Shown: piece after piece, positions 1 to 5,298 of the stretch
How positions within the stretch are numbered: the first letter of the stretch is position 1
How the letters are laid out: every line of letters begins with the position of its first letter
Source of the DNA: Flavobacteriaceae bacterium
GTDB taxonomy: Bacteria; Bacteroidota; Bacteroidia; Flavobacteriales; Flavobacteriaceae
Direction of reading: 5' to 3'
Assembly (NCBI GenBank): GCA_030829155.1
Contig: JAURBD010000097.1
Location: 1 to 5,874 of the forward strand
Length of the DNA: 5,874 bases
The notes under the pieces: model-generated
Told to the model about the DNA's origin: nothing
Databases searched by the model: none
The model's input: only the letters and a program-made list of their open reading frames with translations
Program-made: the position numbers and the translations under genes

Positions 1-240
1 CTCGACCTCAATTACAGCAATTACGTCTCCTATCTGTGCTATTTCATTTACCTCAAATTTCTTTTCTAAGAGTACTCCTGCTACTTCGGATGGGATATCT
101 GAGTCTACTTTATCAGTAGAAACCTCCACAACTGATTCATCAATAGCTATTGGATCACCTACATCTTTAAGCCAAGCACTAAGCGTTGCCTCTGCAACAC
201 TTTCGCCCATTTTTGGTAACTTAAGTAGGTATTTACCCAT
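1..240 (-). CDS. 2-oxo acid dehydrogenase complex E2 (dihydrolipoamide acyltransferase), N-terminal part
   Basis: The first 80 codons of a gene that runs off the left edge, starting at the ATG at 240. They encode one biotinyl/lipoyl carrier domain. It opens MGKYLLKLPKMGES, matching the family's usual start, and carries the lipoylation motif STDKVDSD with the modified lysine at K44, followed by the SEVAGVL turn and the closing IGDVIAVIEVE strand. In the E2 family this swinging arm carries acyl groups from E1 to the C-terminal acyltransferase core in the cytoplasm. The core and any E3/E1-binding domain are outside the window, so pyruvate, 2-oxoglutarate and branched-chain complexes cannot be told apart. 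The motif style and the recR neighbour make me lean to a branched-chain-type or general 2-oxo acid E2. The gene lies 75 bp behind recR and has its own promoter-like sequence. No Shine-Dalgarno is visible. The family call is secure; the substrate is not. Confidence 0.93.
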   Translation of the reverse strand, partial: MGKYLLKLPKMGESVAEATLSAWLKDVGDPIAIDESVVEVSTDKVDSDIPSEVAGVLLEKKFEVNEIAQIGDVIAVIEVE

Positions 241-273
241 AGTTTAAAGCTTTTTAAAGTGTGACAAAGGTAT

Positions 274-304
274 CAAAATTATTAGAGATTTGATTAAAAA
301 CAAA
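274..304 (-). promoter_or_regulatory. Bacteroidota-type promoter for the E2 gene
   Basis: Reading the minus strand, TTTG (304-301) is followed by 19 bases and then TAATTTTG (281-274). This fits the Bacteroidota housekeeping promoter pattern, a -33 TTTG and a -7 TAnnTTTG about 19-20 bp apart. A start site a few bases downstream gives a 5' leader of roughly 25-30 nt before the ATG at 240. A second -7-like octamer, TACCTTTG (272-265), lies just downstream but has no well-spaced -33 element. The promoter sits in the 75-bp gap after the recR stop, so the E2 gene need not depend on recR transcription. The element match is seen directly; activity is inferred. Confidence 0.6.
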
Positions 305-315
305 GTACATTGCAG

Positions 316-933
316 CTAACCTTGAAGGGAATCTTCATAAGGAATTCGCTTTAAAATACTGCGGCCTAGAGTTATTTCATCAGCATATTCTAGTTCATCT
401 CCAACAGGTATTCCACGTGCAATAGTTGATATTAAAACTTCAGAAGCAGATAATTGCTTGTGGATATAAAAAGTAGTTGTATCTCCTTCCATTGTAGCAC
501 TTAAGGCAAATATGACCTCTTTTACTTTTCCAGATTTCACTTTTTCTACCAAAGAAGTAATTGTCAAATCGTGTGGGCCTACACCATCAATTGGAGAGAT
601 AATTCCATTCAAGACATGGTATTTTCCCTGAAATTGATTCGTATTTTCAATCGCCATTACATCTCTGATATCCTCAACAACACAAATCTGTTCATCAGAC
701 CGTCTTGGATTAGAACATATTTCACAAACCTCAGTGTCTGCAATGTTGTGGCATTGTGAACAAAAAGTAATCTCAGATCTAAACACATTTAAAGCCGATG
801 CTATTCTTTCGGTTTGTTCTTTAGGTTGTTTTAATAAATGTAAGACCAGTCGCAATGCAGTTCTTTTGCCAATCCCAGGTAATTGTGACATTTGATCAAC
901 GGCCTGTTCTAGTAGCTTAGATGAAAATTCCAT
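316..933 (-). CDS. recR: Recombination mediator protein RecR
   Basis: RecR works with RecO (and RecF) to load RecA onto SSB-coated single-stranded DNA in gap repair. All family elements are present in the 205-residue protein, close to the usual ~200. A helix-hairpin-helix with LPGIGKRTALRL lies near residues 18-29. A C4 zinc finger follows with Cys58, Cys61, Cys70 and Cys73 (CX2CX8CX2C). The Toprim domain has VVED (about 85-88) and the SATMEGDTT segment (about 145-153). The C-terminal block is ARGIPVGDELEYADEITLG. I chose the ATG at 933 (MEFSSKLLEQ), the usual start in flavobacterial homologues. A GTG at 939 would add only two residues. There is no Shine-Dalgarno. A TATTTTTG box at 946-939 resembles a -7 element but lacks a -33 partner. 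The gene is divergent from the symporter and followed by the E2 gene on the same strand. Identification is firm. Confidence 0.97.
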   Translation of the reverse strand: MEFSSKLLEQAVDQMSQLPGIGKRTALRLVLHLLKQPKEQTERIASALNVFRSEITFCSQCHNIADTEVCEICSNPRRSDEQICVVEDIRDVMAIENTNQFQGKYHVLNGIISPIDGVGPHDLTITSLVEKVKSGKVKEVIFALSATMEGDTTTFYIHKQLSASEVLISTIARGIPVGDELEYADEITLGRSILKRIPYEDSLQG

Positions 934-1074
934 GAACACAAAAATACAAAATAAACTGTCTTATTTTATTTGATAAACTCATTAACCACCAAAGTAATCA
1001 ACATAAAAAAACAATTTTAATTTATTTGGAATGCAATAAAATAAAAAAGATCAAACAGGAGGGTTTGTTAAGCA
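934..1074. promoter_or_regulatory. Divergent intergenic region between recR and the symporter gene
   Basis: This 141-bp, very AT-rich gap must hold the 5' signals for both divergent genes. On the minus strand there is a TATTTTTG box (946-939) six bases from the recR ATG. On the plus strand two TTTATTTG-like sequences end at 972 and 1028, each with one mismatch to TAnnTTTG and no well-placed TTG upstream. An A/T-only inverted repeat (AAAATAA at 948-954, TTATTTT at 961-967, six-base loop) lies beside the recR start. No small ORF or RNA gene is evident. Promoter content is inferred from gene layout; no individual element is convincing. Confidence 0.35.
1057..1063 (+). promoter_or_regulatory. Shine-Dalgarno-like sequence before the symporter gene
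   Basis: AGGAGGG lies 11 nt before the ATG at 1075, a full anti-SD match at slightly long spacing. No other start in this window has a comparable sequence, as expected for Bacteroidota, which rarely use SD pairing. It favours the ATG at 1075 over the in-frame ATG at 1108, although family homologues tend to begin near the latter. Confidence 0.5.
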
Positions 1075-2568
1075 ATGATTATTTTTTCTTTTATACCTTT
1101 AGCAAATATGATAACACCTGCTTTTATTCTTAGTTTGATTCTCGGTTATTTTATAGTTTTAATAACCATATCATATTATACTAGTAGAGAAGATTCTAAT
1201 ATAGAATTTTTTACAGCCAACAGAAGCTCACCTTGGTATTTAGTTGCTTTCGGTATGGTTGGAGCTTCACTTTCTGGAGTTACTTTTATATCCGTACCCG
1301 GGTGGGTCAAAGTTTCAGAATTTAGTTACCTTCAAGTGGTTTTGGGTTACATGGTTGGTTATTTTGTTGTTGCTTATGTTTTACTTCCTATTTATTATAA
1401 AAATCAAGTAACTTCTATCTATGAATATTTAAATAAACGACTCGGAAAAAACAGTCATCTAGCTGGTGCTTTATTCTTCTTTATTTCGAGAGTATTGGGA
1501 GCAGCTTTTCGCTTGTTTTTAGTTGCAATTGTTTTACAACAATTTATTTTTGATTCATGGAATATACCTTTTGAAGTTACCGTTATTCTTTCTATTCTTT
1601 TGATATGGGTATACACTCAGCGCGGAGGAATTAAAACCATAGTATGGACAGACACCATTCAGACCAGTTTGATGATTTTAGCCGTCTTTTTGTCAATAAT
1701 GTACATAAATAAAGAACTCGAATGGAGTATGATTGATTTTTTAAATTCTGCAAAATTAAAAGAATACAGCAATGTATGGGTAACCGATTCTTTTTTTGTC
1801 CGTAATCATTTTTTAAAATCCTTTATAGGTGGAATGTTCATTACAATCTGTATGACAGGTTTAGATCAGGATATGATGCAGAAAAATTTGAGTTGTAGGA
1901 ATTTAAAAGATGCACAAAAAAATATGATGGTTTTTAGCGTGGTCTTGGTTTTTGTGACTGGACTTTTTATGCTTTTGGGAGCATTGTTATTCATTTATGC
2001 AGAAAAAGAAGGAATAGCTCTGCCAATAATGGATGGAAAAGCTAAGTCTGATTTACTTTTCCCAGAAATTGCACTCAACGGTAACCTTGGTTTGGGAGTT
2101 GGGATCACATTTATTTTAGGGTTAATTGCTGCTGCATACAGCAGTGCAGATAGTGCACTTACTTCTTTAACTACTTCTTTTTGTGTTGATTTTCTATCCC
2201 TTGAAAAAAAAGATCAGATAACACAAAAAAGGATTCGTAAAAAAACTCATATTGGCATGAGTATTATGCTTGTAGTGGTAGTTATCGCTTTCAAATACAT
2301 TCTAAATCAAAATGTAATTGACAGTTTGCTTACTGTTGCTGGCTATACTTACGGACCTTTATTGGGGTTATTTGCTTTTGGAATTTTCACCGACTACACC
2401 ATCAAAGACAAGTATGTTTGGATAGTCGTTTTTACATCTGTAATTCTAAGTAGTTTTCTTGGTGGAATAGATCCTACTCTTATAGGTGGATATCAAATTG
2501 GTTATGAATTATTACCACTCAATGGCATATTTACCTTCTTGGGTTTAATACTGATTCGTAGCAAGTAA
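1075..2568 (+). CDS. Sodium:solute symporter (SSS/SSF family), substrate unknown
   Basis: A 497-residue inner-membrane protein with about 13 predicted hydrophobic segments, the usual SSS layout (LeuT fold, Na+-coupled uptake). Family landmarks appear in order. WYLVAFGMVGASLSGVTFISVPG (about 54-76) is the conserved TM1-like block, given here in two parts: WYLVAFGMVGA then SLSGVTFISVPG. RGGIKTIVWTDTIQ is at 183-196, TGLDQDMMQ at 261-269, and AAYSSADSALTSL at 352-364. The last holds the TM8 serines expected at the Na2 site. YTYGPLLGLFAFG is near 424-436. The solute is not predictable from these motifs; sugars, amino acids, vitamins and organic anions are all known in the family. The start at 1075 is backed by an SD-like sequence. 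An in-frame ATG at 1108 (MITPAFILSL) would give 486 residues and agrees better with typical family N-termini. The 3' end overlaps the opposing CoA-binding gene by 24 bp. It is monocistronic as far as seen, with no terminator hairpin. Confidence 0.93.
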   Translation: MIIFSFIPLANMITPAFILSLILGYFIVLITISYYTSREDSNIEFFTANRSSPWYLVAFGMVGASLSGVTFISVPGWVKVSEFSYLQVVLGYMVGYFVVAYVLLPIYYKNQVTSIYEYLNKRLGKNSHLAGALFFFISRVLGAAFRLFLVAIVLQQFIFDSWNIPFEVTVILSILLIWVYTQRGGIKTIVWTDTIQTSLMILAVFLSIMYINKELEWSMIDFLNSAKLKEYSNVWVTDSFFVRNHFLKSFIGGMFITICMTGLDQDMMQKNLSCRNLKDAQKNMMVFSVVLVFVTGLFMLLGALLFIYAEKEGIALPIMDGKAKSDLLFPEIALNGNLGLGVGITFILGLIAAAYSSADSALTSLTTSFCVDFLSLEKKDQITQKRIRKKTHIGMSIMLVVVVIAFKYILNQNVIDSLLTVAGYTYGPLLGLFAFGIFTDYTIKDKYVWIVVFTSVILSSFLGGIDPTLIGGYQIGYELLPLNGIFTFLGLILIRSK

Positions 2569-2919
2569 AACTATAGTACACGCCTGTTCGGTTTCAATCC
2601 CTGCCTCTTTTAGGAGTCTTTCGAATTTTTCGTTTTCTGTGCCGGGATTAAAAATCACCCTTCGGGGCTTTAATTTTATTAGGTAATCATAATACAATTC
2701 TTGACGAGATGGACCCAAATACAAAGTTACTGTATCTACATTTTCCCATGCTGATTGATGCGCTGTGTGTATAAGAGTATCCTCCAAAACTCCAGTACGA
2801 AATCCCATTGCAAATACAGTATGTGAAGCGGCTTTCAATTGGTAAAAAGCTTTGTAGGAATACCGCTCAGGATTCGTAGAAGCTCCAAGAATTAAAGTTG
2901 ACTTATTGATTTTTTGCAT
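2545..2919 (-). CDS. Small CoA-binding (Rossmann-fold) protein, YccU/COG1832-like
   Basis: A 124-residue single-domain protein of the CoA_binding_2 family, about the usual size. The N-terminal nucleotide-binding strand and loop is LILGASTNPERYSYKA (residues 9-24), with GASTNP at 12-17 standing for the Rossmann glycine loop. The C-terminal half has KPRRVIFNPGTENEKF (84-99), the family's conserved NPGTEN-type turn, and ends with a strand carrying Cys114 (EQACTIVLLAT). The family is named for resemblance to the CoA-binding domain of succinyl-CoA synthetase. A ligand or reaction is not established for most members, so the role here is unknown. The ATG at 2919 lies one base after the stop of the ketoacyl synthase gene, which suggests co-transcription and probable translational coupling. 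Its last 24 bp lie on the opposite strand of the symporter's 3' end. The family call is strong; the function is open. Confidence 0.9.
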   Translation of the reverse strand: MQKINKSTLILGASTNPERYSYKAFYQLKAASHTVFAMGFRTGVLEDTLIHTAHQSAWENVDTVTLYLGPSRQELYYDYLIKLKPRRVIFNPGTENEKFERLLKEAGIETEQACTIVLLATNQY

Positions 2920-2920
2920 C

Positions 2921-3928
2921 TTACCAAACTATCATTGAGCTTCCCCATGTAAACCCACTCCCAAAAGCTGCAAGAACAACCTTTGAACCTTCTTTAATTT
3001 TGCCTTCTTCCCAAGCCTCTGTCAAAGCAATTGGAATGGAGGCTGCAGTTGTATTACCATATCGCATAATGTTGTTGTAAACTTGATGATTTTCTAATTC
3101 GAATTTCTTTTGGATGAATTGTGAAATTCTCAGGTTTGCTTGATGAGGAACCAACATATCAATATCAGTTGCCTGCCAATTGTTTTTTTTTAATCCTTCA
3201 TTAATTACCTCAGAAAAACGAACTACAGCATGTTTAAAAACAACTTGACCATTCATATAGGGGTAATAGCTTAAATCTTCTGGATCGTTCGCATCAATTA
3301 TTTCGGGAACCCATCGCTTAGTACTGGGTCCAATCAAAGATAATTCTTCAGCATGCTCCCCCTGTGAATAAATATGGGAAGACATCAGACCTCGATCCAT
3401 ATTTGTTTCTCTGGTCAGAACTGCTGCACCTGCACCATCACCAAAAATAACAGACACTCCACGACCCCTGGAAGTCATATCCAAACCACCAGAATGATTC
3501 TCAGACCCTACTACCAATACGTTCTTATACATCCCTGTTTTGATGAATTGGTCAGCAGTGGATAAAGCATATATGAAACCACTACATTGATTTCGAATAT
3601 CCATAGCAGGGCAAGCTGGGATGCCCAATAAATCTTGAAGAATCACTCCAGATCCAGGGAAATAATAATCTGGACTTAGAGTTGCAACTAGGATTAGATC
3701 CAGATTTTCAGCTTTCATATTTGCACGTTTCAAAGCAATTTTAGTTGCTTTAAGAGCCATTGTAGCTGTACTGTTTCCATCTCCCTTTTTTATGTGGCGA
3801 CGTTCTTTTATTCCTGTTCTTTCGGTTATCCATTCATCGGATGTATCCATTATACTGCAAAGATCCGAGTTGGTTACAATATTTTCAGGAAGGTATTTTC
3901 CTAACCCAATAATTCTTGAATTATACAT
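2921..3928 (-). CDS. Ketoacyl-ACP synthase III family protein (FabH-like)
   Basis: A 335-residue thiolase-fold condensing enzyme. FabH-type enzymes join an acyl-CoA primer to malonyl-ACP to start fatty acid synthesis; relatives make other polyketide or lipid products. The Cys-His-Asn triad is intact: Cys115 in RNQCSGFIYAL, His262 in LVPHQANLRI, Asn292 in RYGNTTAASIP. TSDEWITERTGI lies near 29-40, the FGDGAGAAVL turn at about 162-171, and the C-terminal glycine-rich AAFGSGFTWGS at 320-330. The segment at about 185-232 is roughly a dozen residues longer than in E. coli FabH as I recall it. I start at the ATG at 3928 (MYNSRIIGLGKYLPEN), typical for the family; a GTG at 3952 would add eight poorly conserved residues. 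It follows the ABC1 gene by 56 nt and precedes the CoA-binding gene by 1 nt. The absence of other fatty acid synthesis genes nearby suggests a secondary paralogue, so I give no fabH symbol. Confidence 0.92.
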   Translation of the reverse strand: MYNSRIIGLGKYLPENIVTNSDLCSIMDTSDEWITERTGIKERRHIKKGDGNSTATMALKATKIALKRANMKAENLDLILVATLSPDYYFPGSGVILQDLLGIPACPAMDIRNQCSGFIYALSTADQFIKTGMYKNVLVVGSENHSGGLDMTSRGRGVSVIFGDGAGAAVLTRETNMDRGLMSSHIYSQGEHAEELSLIGPSTKRWVPEIIDANDPEDLSYYPYMNGQVVFKHAVVRFSEVINEGLKKNNWQATDIDMLVPHQANLRISQFIQKKFELENHQVYNNIMRYGNTTAASIPIALTEAWEEGKIKEGSKVVLAAFGSGFTWGSSMIVW

Positions 3929-3984
3929 AGTTGTTAATCGTAGTTTTGTCACAAGTAAAGAATAAAAGAAGCCGTAACAAAAAA

Positions 3985-5292
3985 TTATACAAACTTTTTG
4001 TAATTATCTACTACAACATTAGATTTTAAGTCATGTAACAAATTATACAATCCAAAGAATGTTCTGTTAATGTAAAGGAAGTGTCTTGAACCACGATTTC
4101 CATTTAGTTTACGCAAGTACTCATCTTTAGAGAGTCTTTCACTCATTTGAGCGACCTTTCCCCAAAAGATTTCATCAGAAAAATCAAAGGTTTCATTGTG
4201 AAAGGGAAATGTCAATACTCCAAGTAACTCGTGAAATAAATCGGTTATGTATGCACTATCTTCAACAGAGTCATCGGGTCTAAGGATTTCAAGATCTGAA
4301 ATTTTATTTATGAAAAAATTACGATCCTCGATCGCCTCTTTTTGAGCCAACTCAAAATAGGGGACATAGAAATCCTCTGGAACATCTTTGATGCAACCAA
4401 AATCAATTGCTATCAAATTAGCTGAATCATCTACTAAAAAATTACCTGGATGTGGATCTGCATGAACACGTTTCAAAACATGCATTTGATACATATAAAA
4501 ATCCCAAAGTGTTTGCCCTATTGAATTGCTTTCTTTGAGATTATTATTTTTTGCAGTGTATTGTGATAAATGAATTCCAGACATCCAATCCATGGTTAAG
4601 ATTTTATCACAAGAAAATTCTTTATAATAGTTTGGAAATTTTAATTTAGGGATGTGCTTACATGCTTCTGTCATTGCTTTACTTTGCTCCAACTCTAAAG
4701 TGTAGTTCGTTTCCTCTAACAACTTCCCTTCAACTTCTTTAAAATATTTTTCTGAATCTTTACCTTTAAGATTAAACAGTCTTGTAGCAAAGGGCTTTAC
4801 AAGCGTTAAATCCGAACTGATACTATTAGCAACTCCTGGATATTGAATTTTTACAGCAAGTTTTTTGTCATTATAAGTAGCTTTGTGGACTTGTCCAATA
4901 CTTGCTGCATTTACAGATTCGGTTTGGAAAGTATCGAAGATCGATTCTGGGTAATCTCCTAAATATCTTTTAAATGTTTTTCTAACCAGCGGTCCAGATA
5001 ATGGAGGGACGGAGAATTGAGCTAAGCTAAACTTATCTACATAAGCGCCTGGCAATAGGTTTTTTTCCATGCTTAGCATCTGGGCAACTTTCAGAGCACT
5101 TCCCTTAAGGCTTTTAAGACCATCGTAAATATCAGTGGCATTGTTTTCATCAAAATTATCTTTGGCGTTTTTAGGATCTCTAATTTTATCTCCAATGTAT
5201 TTGATGTAATTCCCACCTATCTTAACCCCGGTACTCATTAGTTTTCCTGCCCGTTCAATTTTTCCCGTTGGGATGTAATCTAAAGTTTTCAA
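3985..5292 (-). CDS. AarF/ABC1/UbiB-family atypical kinase-like protein
   Basis: A 435-residue member of the ABC1/UbiB atypical kinase-like family, whose best-known members support ubiquinone biosynthesis (UbiB, Coq8/ADCK3), probably as ATPases. Features in order: the family helix LKGSALKVAQMLSM (62-75), the Ala-rich loop NAASIGQVHKA (128-138), the VAIK-like lysine in LAVKIQYPGV (Lys148), LLEETNYTLE (191-200), HADPHPGNFLV (277-287) with Asp279 and Asn284, and the DFG motif AIDFGCIKDV (Asp297). The catalytic residues are kept, but the KxGQ motif reads KVAQ, AAAS reads NAAS and ExD reads ETN. No C-terminal membrane anchor is evident, unlike E. coli UbiB. The start is a TTG at 5292: the N-terminus MKTLDYIPTGKIERA resembles flavobacterial homologues, and no ATG occurs before Met19 (5238). 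It begins six nt after the TetR-like stop, in the same frame. The substrate is unknown; flavobacteria use menaquinone, so a quinone link is only an inference. Confidence 0.92.
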   Translation of the reverse strand: MKTLDYIPTGKIERAGKLMSTGVKIGGNYIKYIGDKIRDPKNAKDNFDENNATDIYDGLKSLKGSALKVAQMLSMEKNLLPGAYVDKFSLAQFSVPPLSGPLVRKTFKRYLGDYPESIFDTFQTESVNAASIGQVHKATYNDKKLAVKIQYPGVANSISSDLTLVKPFATRLFNLKGKDSEKYFKEVEGKLLEETNYTLELEQSKAMTEACKHIPKLKFPNYYKEFSCDKILTMDWMSGIHLSQYTAKNNNLKESNSIGQTLWDFYMYQMHVLKRVHADPHPGNFLVDDSANLIAIDFGCIKDVPEDFYVPYFELAQKEAIEDRNFFINKISDLEILRPDDSVEDSAYITDLFHELLGVLTFPFHNETFDFSDEIFWGKVAQMSERLSKDEYLRKLNGNRGSRHFLYINRTFFGLYNLLHDLKSNVVVDNYKKFV

Positions 5293-5298
5293 TAAATT

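Noticed and set aside
571..759. A 62-codon open frame on the plus strand opposite recR
   Set aside because: It lies wholly within recR, which has every conserved motif, and its translation shows no recognisable domain. It is a shadow frame.
2620..2636. A CGAA-TTT-TTCG hairpin followed by a T-run, as a symporter terminator
   Set aside because: The stem has only four base pairs and lies inside the CoA-binding coding sequence, so chance is the better explanation.
3374..3565. A 63-codon open frame on the plus strand opposite the ketoacyl synthase gene
   Set aside because: It is fully antisense to a well-conserved enzyme gene and has no domain or start signal of its own.
3929..3952. GTG start at 3952 for the ketoacyl synthase
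   Set aside because: The eight extra residues do not look like the family N-terminus, while the ATG at 3928 gives the typical MYNSRIIGLG opening.
3929..3990. An internal promoter before the ketoacyl synthase gene
   Set aside because: The best candidate (TTG, 18 bases, TTTACTTG on the minus strand) has two mismatches to the -7 consensus, so operon transcription is simpler.
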